Source: Lysobacter concretionis Ko07 = DSM 16239
Lineage (GTDB): Bacteria > Pseudomonadota > Gammaproteobacteria > Xanthomonadales > Xanthomonadaceae
DNA length: 64,000 bases
Direction of reading: 5' to 3'
Assembly: GCF_000768345.1 (NCBI RefSeq)
Contig: NZ_AVPS01000007.1
Span: forward strand, 124,001 to 188,000
Made by a program: the position numbers and the translations under genes. The notes beneath the pieces are model-generated. The model was not told where the DNA came from and ran no database searches. It was given only the letters and a program-made list of their open reading frames with translations. Below, piece by piece: positions 9,246-19,150 of the stretch (position 1 is its first letter; every line of letters starts with the position of its first letter).

Positions 9246-10523
9246 TCAGCGCTCCAGGATCGCGACCACGCCCATGCCGCCGGCGGTGCAGATCGACACC
9301 AGGCAGCGGCCGCCGCCGCGTTGCTGGAGTTCCTTCGCCGCCGTCGCGACGATGCGCGCGCCGGTCGCGGCGAACGGGTGTCCGGTCGCCAGCGAGGAGC
9401 CGTTGATGTTGATCCTGTCGGGATCGATGCGGCCCAGCGGTGCATCCAGCCCGAGCCGGTTCCTGCAGTACTCCTCGCTCTCCCACGCCCGCAGGGTGCA
9501 CAGCACCTGCGCGGCAAAGGCCTCGTGGATCTCGTAGAAGTCGAAGTCCTGCAGGCTCAGCCCGTTGCGCGCGAGCATCTCCGGCACCGCCACGGTGGGT
9601 GCCATCAGCAGGCCCTCGCCGTGGGCGAAGTCGACCGCCGCCACCTGGGCATCGCGCAGGTAGCACAGCGGCTCGTGGCCGTGCGCCGCCGCCCACTCGT
9701 CCGAGGCCAGCAGGCAGGCGGAGGCGCCGTCGGTCAGCGGGGTCGAGTTGGCGGCGGTGAGGGTGCCGCGGCCGGAGGTCCTGTCGAACGCCGGCTTCAG
9801 CGTCGCCAGTTTTTCCAGCGTGCTGTCGGGGCGCAGGTTGTTGTCGCGCGAGACGCCGCGGAAGCTGACCACCAGGTCGTCGAAGAAACCGCGCTCGTAG
9901 GCCGCGGCGAGTTTGCGATGGGACGACAGCGCCCACTCGTCCTGCGAGTCGCGCGAGATGTTCCACTGCTTGGCCATGTCCTCGCAGTGCTCGCCCATCG
10001 ACTTGCCGCTGCGCGGCTCGGCCACGCCGGGGAAGTCGGGCTTCAGCTCGCGCAGGGAAAACCCCTTGAACGCCGCCAGCTTGCCGCGTGTGTCCTTGGC
10101 CGCGGCCGCCGCCAGCAGGCGCCGGCGCAACTCGCTGCCGTACACGATCGGCACATCCGAAGTCGTATCGGAGCCGCCGCCGATGCCGGCCTCGATCTGG
10201 CCGACGGCGATCTTGTTGGCCACGGTGATGATCGTGTCCAGCGACGTCCCGCAGGCGCGCTGCAGGGTGATGCCCGGGGTCAGCGGCGACAGCCCGGACG
10301 ACAGCGCCGCCTCGCGGCCGAGGTTCCAGTCGCTGGCGTGCTTGATCACCGCGCCCATCGCCACTTCGCCCAGCTGCTGGCCGTGCAGGCCGAACTTCTC
10401 GACCAGCGCACCCAGCGTGCGCACCGACATCCCCAGGTTGCCGACATCCGCATAGGCGGTGTTCTGCCGGCAAAACGGGATTCTGACGCCGCCGAGAATG
10501 GCAACGGGTCGGGTCTGGCGCAT
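9246..10523 (-). CDS. acetyl-CoA C-acyltransferase (thiolase, FadI-like)
   Basis: The 425-residue thiolase carries all catalytic residues: the nucleophilic cysteine at 91 in RACGTSLDT, the histidine in EIHEAFAAQVL, the GHPFAATGAR loop and the C-terminal cysteine in SICTAGGMG. Thiolases cleave 3-ketoacyl-CoA in beta-oxidation or condense acetyl-CoA. The length and the long insert (LRELKPDFPGVAEPRSGKSM) fit the FadI/trifunctional beta-subunit type better than AtoB. No hydratase/dehydrogenase partner is adjacent. The start is the ATG at 10521-10523 (MRQTRPVAILGG), since sequence further upstream is unrelated. It diverges from an unknown gene at 10746. Confidence 0.87.
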   Translation of the reverse strand: MRQTRPVAILGGVRIPFCRQNTAYADVGNLGMSVRTLGALVEKFGLHGQQLGEVAMGAVIKHASDWNLGREAALSSGLSPLTPGITLQRACGTSLDTIITVANKIAVGQIEAGIGGGSDTTSDVPIVYGSELRRRLLAAAAAKDTRGKLAAFKGFSLRELKPDFPGVAEPRSGKSMGEHCEDMAKQWNISRDSQDEWALSSHRKLAAAYERGFFDDLVVSFRGVSRDNNLRPDSTLEKLATLKPAFDRTSGRGTLTAANSTPLTDGASACLLASDEWAAAHGHEPLCYLRDAQVAAVDFAHGEGLLMAPTVAVPEMLARNGLSLQDFDFYEIHEAFAAQVLCTLRAWESEEYCRNRLGLDAPLGRIDPDRININGSSLATGHPFAATGARIVATAAKELQQRGGGRCLVSICTAGGMGVVAILER

Positions 10524-10569
10524 CGGAACACCTCGTCGAGTACGCGTCGCGATCCAGCCAACGCGGGGG

Positions 10570-10599
10570 GCTTGCGGGAGTCCCGCAACCGCTTGCGGG
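10570..10599. promoter_or_regulatory. three alternating TTGCGGG half-sites between divergent genes
   Basis: TTGCGGG (10572-10578), its complement CCCGCAA (10582-10588) and TTGCGGG again (10593-10599) lie 3 and 4 bp apart. Any adjacent pair makes a perfect inverted repeat, and GCTTGCGGG recurs with a 21-bp period. It sits in the 222-bp region between the thiolase and the unknown gene at 10746, so it could be an operator for either. No regulator gene is adjacent. Confidence 0.5.
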
Positions 10600-10745
10600 C
10601 ATAATGGCCGCAGTGTAGCGCCGCGCTCCAGCGCGACCAAACGCCGGCGTATATCCGCACCATCCACATGCGCGTCCAGTCACCTTCTGCCGGGTCACGC
10701 AGCGCGTTTCCGCCCCCGCATCGTCCACCAGCCAGCAGGAATCCG

Positions 10746-11672
10746 ATGAATCCAGCCAGCAACTCCGCTTCCGCATCCGTCGCCCCCGATCTGCACGTGC
10801 TGGGGGCATTCGCCATCGAGGTGGTGGGGGCCGCGCCGGTCGGACGTGACCGGCTGGCGCAGCCCGAGGTCGGCGCGCTGGCCACCCTGGTCGCCCGCGA
10901 TCTGGCGGATTTCGTGCCCGAGGCGGCGCGTCTGGAGCTGGTCACCGTCGGTGCGCATTACGACCCGGTCGAACTGCTGCGCCCCGGCTGGCCGCTGCAC
11001 CGCGAGCTGGACGAGCTGGCCGCGCGCGCGCCGCGTGGCAGCCACGATGTCGATGCCGGCCGCATCATCGCGTTCGGTGCGAACGACTCGCGCCTGCCCG
11101 GCACGCTCGCACCCTCGGCGGATTTCCTCGGCGGGCCGTTGCGGCTGATGCCGTTCGTGCTGACCGGCCCGGCCGACGTCGTCGCCCGGGTCGGCGACGC
11201 GTTCGAGCACGAGCTGATCGAACGCGGCATGGCCGCCGCCGACACCGCGCTGGCGGCGCAGGATGCGTTCGGCCTGCAAGTCGAGCACGCGCGCTACCTG
11301 ACCGTGCACGACCTGGCCGCGATGACCTCGATCCAGTACGAGCACGCCGGCCTGGCGCCGTTGTGGCCGCTGCTGGAAACTGCCCTGCTGCGCCCCGGCC
11401 AGCCGGCCTGGCTCGACCAGCCGCCCGAACCGCTGCTGCACTACACCGACGGCGAGGCGCGCATCGCGCTGTTCTCGCCGGCGGCCTGGCACCAGCGCTA
11501 TGACGCCGACACCACCGCCGGCAGCGACGAGGAGCGGGCGCGGCAACAGCGGCGCTTCCAGCACTTCCAGGCCCGCCAGCGGCAGATGGCCGCCGTGCTG
11601 GGCGCGCACGGCATCCCGGTGCAGTTCGTCCATTGCGACCACGACACGGATTGCCGCGCCGCCTTGAGCTGA
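10746..11672 (+). CDS. conserved-looking protein of unknown function
   Basis: I do not recognise this 308-residue protein. It has no signal peptide or transmembrane helix and looks cytosolic. Visible features are PDLHVLGAFAIEVVG near the start, an acidic/arginine-rich helical segment (DEERARQQRRFQHFQARQRQM) near 265-285, and a C-terminal tail rich in Cys/His/Asp (VHCDHDTDC). The base composition and codon use resemble its neighbours, so it is probably a native gene. The start is the ATG at 10746 (MNPASNSAS); the frame is open to 10668, but that part is not convincing. The stop codon lies inside the first unit of a pentanucleotide repeat array. Confidence 0.6.
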   Translation: MNPASNSASASVAPDLHVLGAFAIEVVGAAPVGRDRLAQPEVGALATLVARDLADFVPEAARLELVTVGAHYDPVELLRPGWPLHRELDELAARAPRGSHDVDAGRIIAFGANDSRLPGTLAPSADFLGGPLRLMPFVLTGPADVVARVGDAFEHELIERGMAAADTALAAQDAFGLQVEHARYLTVHDLAAMTSIQYEHAGLAPLWPLLETALLRPGQPAWLDQPPEPLLHYTDGEARIALFSPAAWHQRYDADTTAGSDEERARQQRRFQHFQARQRQMAAVLGAHGIPVQFVHCDHDTDCRAALS

Positions 11673-11785
11673 GCTGAGCTGAGCTGAGCTGGGCTGGGCT
11701 GGGCTGGGCTGGGCTGAGCTGAGCTGAGCTGAGCTGAGCTGAGCTGAGCTGAGCTGAGTTGAGTTGAGTTGAGTTGAGCGGAGCG
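11666..11785. repeat. pentanucleotide microsatellite (GAGCT/GGGCT/GAGTT/GAGCG)n, 24 units
   Basis: Counting from 11666 there are five GAGCT, five GGGCT, eight GAGCT, four GAGTT and two GAGCG units, with a degenerate tail to about 11795. The array begins within the last two codons of the upstream gene and supplies its TGA. Because 5 and 3 are coprime, the GAGCT phase places TGA in all three plus-strand frames, whereas the minus strand is open in every frame (Ser-Ala-Gln-Leu-Ser repeats). The block structure suggests repeated slippage expansion of variant units. Confidence 0.95.
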
Positions 11786-12026
11786 GAACAGAGCGGAGGT
11801 CCGCCGTAGTGGCGACGTGCGACGGGGACAGCCCATGCCGCGTCCGCGGGCCGGGAAGGAGCCGACCCGCAAAACAATGCGTGCATCGCGTGCGCGGACG
11901 TGCGCGCCGTCGTCCGCCCCCTGCTCCCGTCCGGGGCCGGCGCTTCGGGCCGCGTCCCGGCGCCGCACACCCTTCGGGCCGCCTGCGCGAGAAGGAAGAA
12001 TCAGGGCCCCACACCGGCAATCCGAC

Positions 12027-12512
12027 TCAGCCGTCGAACCCGCTCTCGAATATCCGGTAGCCCGCATCGCGCATGCCCAGCGCGGCATAGGTGCGCTGGG
12101 CGATGGCGTTCCCGTGCTCGACATACAGCCGCAGGCCGACCACGCCGCGGGTGTCGCGCGCGAGCTGCTCGACATGCCGGTACAGCGCGCGCAACACGCC
12201 CTGGCGGCGGTAGCCCGGCTCCACGTACACGCTCTGGATCCACCACCAGTCGCCGTTGCGCCAGTCGCTCCATTCGCGGGTCAACATCAGGGTGCCGACC
12301 GGCGCGGTGATGGTTTCGCGGCCGCCGGCAACGGCCTCCTCCATCGCGACGAAATACCTCGCCCGCGCGGGGTCGGCGATGCCGGCCTGGACACCCGCCA
12401 GCACGGTCGCGGGCACCAGCGCCCTGCCTTCGGTTTCCTGCGCCATCGCCGCCGCCCATTGCGCCAGCAACGCGGCATCGGCGGGGTCGGCGTCGCGGAT
12501 CCGCAGGCTCAT
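12027..12512 (-). CDS. GNAT-family N-acetyltransferase
   Basis: The 161-residue single-domain acetyltransferase has the GNAT beta4-alpha3 signature WWIQSVYVEPGYRRQGVLRALY with the acetyl-CoA pyrophosphate loop RRQGV. The C-terminal half is VVGLRLYVEHGNAIAQRTYAALGM, typical of motif B. The substrate is unknown. The ATG at 12512 is chosen because MSLRIRDADPADAALLAQW is the standard GNAT opening; the frame continues upstream without family character. sodC starts 34 bp beyond it upstream in the same orientation, so the two may be co-transcribed. Confidence 0.85.
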   Translation of the reverse strand: MSLRIRDADPADAALLAQWAAAMAQETEGRALVPATVLAGVQAGIADPARARYFVAMEEAVAGGRETITAPVGTLMLTREWSDWRNGDWWWIQSVYVEPGYRRQGVLRALYRHVEQLARDTRGVVGLRLYVEHGNAIAQRTYAALGMRDAGYRIFESGFDG

Positions 12513-12546
12513 CGGCGCTCGCCTCCGGCTTCGGCCAGGGCCGCCA

Positions 12547-13161
12547 TCAACCGGCGGTGATGATGCCGCACGCCACGCGCGCACCGGCGTTGCCGGCCGG
12601 CTGGCTGGTGTAGTCGTCCTGCGCGGCATGCACGATCACCGCCTTGCCGATCGCGTCGTTGGCCGCGCCGCCGCCCAGCACCGGGCCGCTGGCGTGCGCG
12701 TCGACCGTGGCCACGCCCTTCGCATCGGCCACGATGTTGTCCATGTCGCCGGCATGGTGGTGCGCGGTGCCGACCTTGCCGTGCGGTTGGCTGGTGGGAT
12801 TGAAGTGCCCGCCGGCGCTGCTGGCATCGACCGCGCTGCAGTCGCCCTTCTCGTGGATGTGGATCGCATGCGCGCTGCCCGGCGTCAGGCCGCCGATTTC
12901 GCCGCGCAGGTGCACGCCGCCGGCCATCGGCGTGACGACGAGCCGGCCGCTGACCAGGCTGCCGGACGCGGAGGCGAGGTTGACGTGCGCGCGCTGGGTG
13001 GTCGAGGTGGTGGACAGGCCGAGGACGTCTTCGGCGGACGGTGCGCTGCCGGGCGTGGTACTGCAGGCGCCGAGGGCGAGCGCGCCGAGGCTGGCGAGCA
13101 GCGCGGCCGACAACGCGCGGGTGGACAGCGGGCTGGTGGACAAGCGGGTGGTGCTCTTCAT
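12547..13161 (-). CDS. sodC: Cu/Zn superoxide dismutase, lipoprotein type
   Basis: The 204-residue protein has a long N-terminal signal ending in a lipobox (ALALGAC), so it is probably attached to a membrane facing the periplasm. The metal ligands of the family are all present: HIHEKGDC, the bridging/zinc histidines in GGHFNP, QPHG and AHHHAGD, and the C-terminal copper histidine in AVIVHAAQDDY. The disulfide cysteines occur in GDC and RVACG. It converts superoxide to hydrogen peroxide and oxygen outside the cytosol. The linker after the lipobox is Ser/Thr-rich. The start at 13161 is the ATG directly ahead of the signal peptide. Confidence 0.93.
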   Translation of the reverse strand: MKSTTRLSTSPLSTRALSAALLASLGALALGACSTTPGSAPSAEDVLGLSTTSTTQRAHVNLASASGSLVSGRLVVTPMAGGVHLRGEIGGLTPGSAHAIHIHEKGDCSAVDASSAGGHFNPTSQPHGKVGTAHHHAGDMDNIVADAKGVATVDAHASGPVLGGGAANDAIGKAVIVHAAQDDYTSQPAGNAGARVACGIITAG

Positions 13162-13256
13162 CGTGGTCTCTCCTTCGGATGACAGTGGCCGGCGCACGGT
13201 AGCGCGGCGCGGGTTCAGTACGGGTGATCAGTGGGATGAGCAGTAAGCGTGGACCG

Positions 13257-14697
<1,441 letters not shown>

Positions 14698-14705
<8 letters not shown>

Positions 14706-15738
14706 CGGACGGCTCCGTGCTGCGCATCGGCAGCAGCAAGGTGAATACCGTGCGTCCGGGCCGCGAGCGGTACGCCAGCGAGCCCCGATGCTCGCGCGCG
14801 ACCTGCTGCGCCAGCGCCAGGCCCAGCCCGCTGCCCTGCGCACGGCCGGACACCAGCGGCAGGAACACGCTTTCGGCCAGGTCCCCGGGCACCCCGCGGC
14901 CGTCGTCGGCGATCTCCAGCCGCAGCGCGACCGGATGCAGTGCCTCGCCGATCCGCAGCGCGTGCTCGACCCGGGTGCGCAGGCTGACCGTGCCGGCCCC
15001 GGCCTCGATCGCGTTGCGCACCAGGTTCCACACCGCCTGGGTCAGCCGGTCGGCATCGCCGTCGAACTCGGGCAGGCTCGGGTCGTAGTCGCGCACCAGC
15101 CGCACCGCCCAGCCGGCATCGCTTTCGGCCAGCCGCAGCACCCGCTCCAGCACCGCATGGATGTTGAGCGGCGCGTGCGGACGCGGCGGCGCCGGGCTCA
15201 GCAAGTGGTCGAGCATCGCCGTCAGCCGGCCGACCTCGTGGTCGATCAGCCCGACCAGCTCGCGCGAAGCCTCGTCGTCCACCCGTCGCCCCAGCAACTG
15301 CGCCGCGCCCTTGAGCCCCGCCAGCGGGTTGCGCAGTTCGTGCGCGAGCCCTTTCAACGACGCCGCCAGTGCCGACGGCAGCAGCAGCGCCGGATCGTCG
15401 CCGGGAAATTCATCGACCGGGTGGGCCTCGACCAGCACACGGGCGTCCCGGTCGACGCTGAGCCACAGGTCGGCGAAGCGTTCGTCGCCGTCGGGGTGGC
15501 GCAGGTGCAGGCGGCGCAGGCGCAGGGCAGCGCCGTCGGGATCGAGCCGCGCCAACGCGTCGGGCAGACGCGGCGGACTCTCGGCGTCGAGTGCGGGCAA
15601 CGGCCAGCCGAGCAGGCGACGGCGGCCGACGCCGAGCCAGCGGGCGAAGGCCTGGTTGCAGCCGGCGATGGAGCCGTCGCGGTCGAGCCACGCCAGCGGC
15701 GTGGTGAGGGTGTCGGCGGCGGGCGCAGTGGACGGCAT
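14698..15738 (-). CDS. ntrB: nitrogen regulation sensor histidine kinase NtrB
   Basis: The 346-residue soluble kinase has an N-terminal PAS-like domain (PLAWLDRDGSIAGCNQAFARWLG), the phospho-acceptor H-box GLAHELRNPLAGLKGAAQLL with His133, and HATPase motifs (WNLVRNAIEAG, DDGRGVPGDL, GSGLGLALAQQV). It phosphorylates or dephosphorylates NtrC under control of PII, linking nitrogen status to transcription. There is no transmembrane segment, as expected. A dyad fitting the NtrC consensus begins at the base next to the ATG. ntrC follows with an 8-nt overlap. Confidence 0.94.
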
Positions 15739-15755
15739 CGCACCATCTTAGTGCA
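15739..15755 (-). promoter_or_regulatory. NtrC-like binding site at the ntrB start
   Basis: On the ntrB strand the sequence is TGCACTA AGA TGGTGCG. It matches the NtrC consensus TGCACCA-N3-TGGTGCA at 12 of 14 dyad positions, and it abuts the ATG of ntrB. In enteric bacteria NtrC bound near the glnL (ntrB) promoter represses it. A site this close to the start would suit repression by blocking initiation or elongation. The similarity is seen directly; the role is inferred. Confidence 0.6.
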
Positions 15756-16324
15756 GCCGGCGGGCTTTCCACGCCGGCGACGGGGCCCCACGCGCGGCGC
15801 GTGGCGTCGATGACCGCACCGGCGAAGCAAACCGCGGTATGGCCGGGGAAAAAAGCCCCGCGCGCAAGGCAAACGGCTTCGGCGATGGAGCCGACCGCCG
15901 CATGGATGGACAAATTTTCGCCATCGATCGGGGGCACAACGGCGCCGATGCCCCGAAAAGGGGCGCCGCTGCCGCCGCCCGGCCCGTCGTCGAGGCAGAA
16001 AGTGCCGGCGGTCGGCAAGATCGGCCGGCATCCGGTGTTCCGGCCCGCGGGGCGTGGCGGGAGTCGTTCCGGCTGCGGACGGGAGCCGCGCCCGCGATCC
16101 GCAGGGCCGTGGTGGTGACGGCAAAAGCCCGACGACCAGCCCGTCACCTGTCCGCGTTGCGGCTGGCGAACCGGCACGTCATGCCGCGCGGATTCAACGC
16201 CCACGCCCGCCACAACCCGGACCGTGCGTGGGCTTTCTCGCGTGCACGGGGCGACCTGGCCGCGCGCCCCTCCGTTGCCGGTCGGACGCAGGTCCATTCC
16301 GCCACTGGCACTCCGGAAACGGCA
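15756..16324. other. long intergenic region between glnA and ntrB with small hairpins, no gene recognised
   Basis: About 570 bp between the glnA terminator and ntrB contain no frame with protein-family character on either strand. There are several small dyads, such as GCCCC-GAAAA-GGGGC near 15949-15963 and CGGGG/CCCCG around a T-rich centre near 15845-15860. I found no sigma-54 type promoter ahead of ntrB. An ntrBC promoter probably lies in this stretch but cannot be placed. Confidence 0.4.
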
Positions 16325-16347
16325 ACGGCCCGGAAATCCCGGGCCGT
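16325..16347 (-). terminator. stem-loop after glnA
   Basis: A perfect 9-bp stem (ACGGCCCGG with CCGGGCCGT) and a 5-nt loop lie 29 bp beyond the glnA stop. On the glnA strand it is followed by TGCCGTTTCC, a weak T-rich tail. It probably attenuates or ends the glnA transcript before ntrBC, giving higher glnA expression. Confidence 0.65.
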
Positions 16348-16375
16348 CGTGCGTTCGCAAAGTGAGCCGGCGCGA

Positions 16376-17785
16376 TCAGATCGCGTAGTACATCTGGTAT
16401 TCCAGCGGGTGGGTGGCGGCGCGGAAGGCGGTGACTTCCTTCATCTTCAGGCGGATGTAGGCGTCGATGAAGTCGTCGCTGAACACGCCGCCGGCCTTGA
16501 GGAAGTCACGGTCCCTGTCGAGCTCCTCCAGCGCCTGGTCGAGGCTGTGGCAGACGGTCGGGATGTTCTTCTCCTCTTCCGGCGGCAGGTCGTAGAGGTC
16601 CTTGTCGCTCGGCGGGCCCGGGTCGATCTGGTGCTTGATGCCGTCCAGGCCGGCCATCATCAGCGCGGCGAAAATCAGGTAACCGGAGTTCATCGGGTCG
16701 GGGAAACGCATCTCGATGCGTCGGGCCTTGGGGTTGGCGACGTAGGGGATGCGGCAGCTGGCGGAGCGGTTGGAGGCCGAGTAGGCCAGCATCACCGGCG
16801 CCTCGAAGCCCGGCACCAGGCGCTTGTAGGAGTTGGTGGTGGAATTGGCGAAGGCATTGATCGCGCGGGCGTGCTTGAAGATGCCGCCGATGTACCACAG
16901 CGCCATCTGGCTCAGGCCGCCGTAGCCGTCGCCGGAAAACAGGTTGACCCCGGCCTTGGCCAGGCTCTGGTGCACGTGCATGCCGCTGCCGTTGTCGCCC
17001 ACCAGCGGCTTGGGCATGAAGGTCGCGGTCTTGCCGTTGCGGTGGGCGACGTTCTTGATGATGTACTTCATCGTCAGCAGCTCGTCGGCCTTCCTGGTCA
17101 GCGAGTTGAACCGGGTGCCGATCTCGCACTGGCCGGCGTTGGCGACCTCGTGGTGGTGCACCTCGACCTCGATGCCGACCGCTTCCAGCGTCTTGCACAT
17201 CTGCGCGCGGATGTCGTGCAGCGAGTCCAGCGGCGCGACCGGGAAGTAGCCGCCCTTCACCCCGGGCCGGTAGCCGGTGTTGCCGCCGGCGTAGTCCTTG
17301 CCCGAGTTCCACGCCGCCTCTTCCGAATCGACGTGGAAGAACGTGTGGCCCATGTCGTTGGCGTAGCGGACGCTGTCGAAGATGAAGAACTCCGGTTCCG
17401 GGCCGAAGAACGCCTGGTCGGCGATCCCGCTGGCCTTCAGGTAGGCCTCGGCGCGCTTGGCGATGCCGCGCGGGTCGCGGTTGTAGGCCTGCATCGTCGC
17501 CGGGTCGAGGATGTCGCAGGTCAGCACCAGGGTCGGGTCGGCGGTGAACGGGTCCAGGAACGCGGTCGACGGATCCGGCAGCAGGACCATGTCGGAGTCG
17601 TGGATGCCCTTCCAGCCGCCGATCGAGGAGCCGTCGAACATCTTGCCGTCCTCGAACAGCGCCTCATCGACGATCGACCTGGGGAAGGTGACGTGGTGCT
17701 GCACGCCGCGCATGTCGGCGAAGCGCAGGTCGACGAACTCGACCTTGTGGTTCTGGACCAGTTTCTGGACGTTCTCGAAGGACAT
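16376..17785 (-). CDS. glnA: glutamine synthetase type I
   Basis: The 469-residue dodecameric GSI makes glutamine from glutamate, ammonia and ATP in the cytosol. The sequence begins [22 protein letters not shown]. It carries the ATP-binding [14 protein letters not shown] segment, metal-ligand glutamates ([11 protein letters not shown]), and the loop [10 protein letters not shown] with the tyrosine that GlnE adenylylates in GSI-beta enzymes. Length is standard. Upstream lies a canonical sigma-54 promoter with an NtrC-type dyad. ntrB and ntrC follow downstream on the same strand after a terminator-like hairpin. Confidence 0.97.
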   Translation of the reverse strand: MSFENVQKLVQNHKVEFVDLRFADMRGVQHHVTFPRSIVDEALFEDGKMFDGSSIGGWKGIHDSDMVLLPDPSTAFLDPFTADPTLVLTCDILDPATMQAYNRDPRGIAKRAEAYLKASGIADQAFFGPEPEFFIFDSVRYANDMGHTFFHVDSEEAAWNSGKDYAGGNTGYRPGVKGGYFPVAPLDSLHDIRAQMCKTLEAVGIEVEVHHHEVANAGQCEIGTRFNSLTRKADELLTMKYIIKNVAHRNGKTATFMPKPLVGDNGSGMHVHQSLAKAGVNLFSGDGYGGLSQMALWYIGGIFKHARAINAFANSTTNSYKRLVPGFEAPVMLAYSASNRSASCRIPYVANPKARRIEMRFPDPMNSGYLIFAALMMAGLDGIKHQIDPGPPSDKDLYDLPPEEEKNIPTVCHSLDQALEELDRDRDFLKAGGVFSDDFIDAYIRLKMKEVTAFRAATHPLEYQMYYAI

Positions 17786-17825
17786 GGGGATTCTCGGGCG
17801 GCGGGAGGATGACGCGTGTTGTAAC

Positions 17826-17840
17826 GCAAGCGGCGTGCCA
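17826..17840 (-). promoter_or_regulatory. sigma-54 promoter of glnA
   Basis: Read on the glnA strand, TGGCAC (17840-17835), five bases GCCGC, and TTGC (17829-17826) give exactly the -24/-12 consensus TGGCAC-N5-TTGC. The predicted start of transcription is about 12 bp downstream, leaving a leader of roughly 30 nt to the glnA ATG at 17785. RpoN with phosphorylated NtrC should use it under nitrogen limitation, as at glnAp2 of enterics. Confidence 0.88.
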
Positions 17841-17902
17841 AGTTCCAGGCAATGGCAAGTTGTTGATTTTCAAAGCGTATAAACCGGCCCACGGAACGAT
17901 CC

Positions 17903-17917
17903 GCACCGTTGCGGTGC
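17903..17917. promoter_or_regulatory. NtrC-like upstream activator site for glnA
   Basis: GCACC-GTTGC-GGTGC matches the core of the NtrC dyad (GCACC-N5-GGTGC). Its centre lies roughly 95 bp upstream of the predicted sigma-54 transcription start, the usual distance for an enhancer that loops to the promoter. Only one convincing copy was seen here, whereas enteric glnA has two strong ones. Confidence 0.65.
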
Positions 17918-18316
17918 GCAATGGAGGAGCAATGCGTCAAGACGGTGCGCGACAGGCCGTTGCCGGAGGCGTGAACCGGCTGCCTCCGCGAAGGCGAGAA
18001 CCAGGGCAACGTCGATGGGGCCCCGTCAGGGCGGGAACGACGGGTAAGCGTGCAATGTCGCCCGGCACCTGTGGAATGCCTGTGGAATGAGTTCCGGCCT
18101 CGCGGGAACGATGGACATCGCGCGTGCGTCGACCGCGTGCGTCGACGTTGGGCACTGCCTGTGGTCGAGCTATCAAGCCACGCTGCTCAATGCACCGATC
18201 CTCTCTGCCGCTCGGGCTGACGGTCCGCGCAACCGCGGGTGGCGGTTGCCGTTATGCTTTTCCGTCATCGCGCTGCGGCATTTCACGCGCTTTCCTGATT
18301 TCCGGCTGCCCATTCC
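17918..18316. other. intergenic region between glnA regulatory sites and uppP
   Basis: About 400 bp with no supported gene on either strand. Local sequence has short GC-rich inverted runs, but no clear terminator or repeat family. The uppP promoter should be in the right-hand part; TTATGC near 18251 could be a -10-like element but has no convincing -35. Confidence 0.35.
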
Positions 18317-19120
18317 ATGTCCGACACCCTCGCCGCGCTGCTGCTCGGCATCCTCGAAGGCCTCACCGAATTCCTGCCGATTTCCAGCACCGGGCACCTG
18401 CTGATCGCCCAGCACTGGCTCGGCGCGCGCTCGGATCTGTTCAACATCGTGATCCAGGCCGGCGCGATCCTCGCCATCACGCTGGTGTTCCGCGAACGCC
18501 TGTGGGCGCTGGCGACCGGCCTGCGCGAGCGGGAGAACCGGGTCTATCTGGGCAAGATCGCGGCCGCGTTCCTGGTCACCGCGCTGGTCGGCCTGCCGGT
18601 GCGCCTGCTGGGCTGGGAGTTGCCGGAAACCGTCTCGCCGATCGCGGTCGCGCTGATCCTGGGCGGCATCTGGATCGTGTTCGCCGAGCGGGTCGCGGCA
18701 GGGCGGCCGCCGTCGGCGAAGATCACCTGGACGGTGGCGATCCTGGTCGGCCTGGCGCAGGTGCTGGCCGGGATCTTCCCCGGCACCTCGCGCTCGGGCG
18801 CGGCGATCTTCATGGCGATGCTGGCCGGCACCGGGCAGCGCTCGGCGGCGACCGAATTCGTGTTCCTGGTTGGCATCCCGACCATGTTCGCCGCCAGTGG
18901 CTACGCGCTGCTGGAGTACTTCCTCAAGGGCAGTGGCGCGGCGGGCGGCGGCGAGGCCTGGGGCGAGCTGGCGCTGGCGTTCGTGGCCGCCAGCGCGACC
19001 GGTTTCATCGCGGTGCGCTGGCTGATGGGCTACATCAAGCAGCACAGCTACACGCCGTTTGCGGTCTACCGGATCGCGCTGGGCGTGGCCCTGCTGCTGT
19101 GGCTGCCGGCCGGCGCGTGA
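18317..19120 (+). CDS. uppP: undecaprenyl-diphosphatase UppP (BacA)
   Basis: The 267-residue polytopic membrane enzyme recycles undecaprenyl diphosphate to the monophosphate carrier for peptidoglycan and other envelope polymers. Loss or gain of it changes bacitracin sensitivity. The two family signatures are intact: EGLTEFLPISSTGHLL near residues 15-30 and FPGTSRSGAAIF near 155-166. Hydrophobic helices fill the rest. It appears monocistronic; the next gene is convergent, 30 bp beyond the stop. Confidence 0.95.
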   Translation: MSDTLAALLLGILEGLTEFLPISSTGHLLIAQHWLGARSDLFNIVIQAGAILAITLVFRERLWALATGLRERENRVYLGKIAAAFLVTALVGLPVRLLGWELPETVSPIAVALILGGIWIVFAERVAAGRPPSAKITWTVAILVGLAQVLAGIFPGTSRSGAAIFMAMLAGTGQRSAATEFVFLVGIPTMFAASGYALLEYFLKGSGAAGGGEAWGELALAFVAASATGFIAVRWLMGYIKQHSYTPFAVYRIALGVALLLWLPAGA

Positions 19121-19150
19121 GCGCCCGGTTGCCGGTGCTGCCGTCCGGCC

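Noticed and set aside
11666-11785. Possible CRISPR array
   Set aside because: Units are 5 bp with no spacers; this is a simple microsatellite.
10695-12020. Long minus-strand frame with Ser-Ala-Gln-Leu repeats across the microsatellite
   Set aside because: It is open only because the 5-bp repeat has no stop on that strand. The flanks are antisense to a better-supported gene and have no family character.
15756-16324. A small gene between glnA and ntrB (such genes occur there in other xanthomonads)
   Set aside because: No frame on the minus strand shows a signal peptide or DUF4124-type motif; candidate frames are low-complexity.
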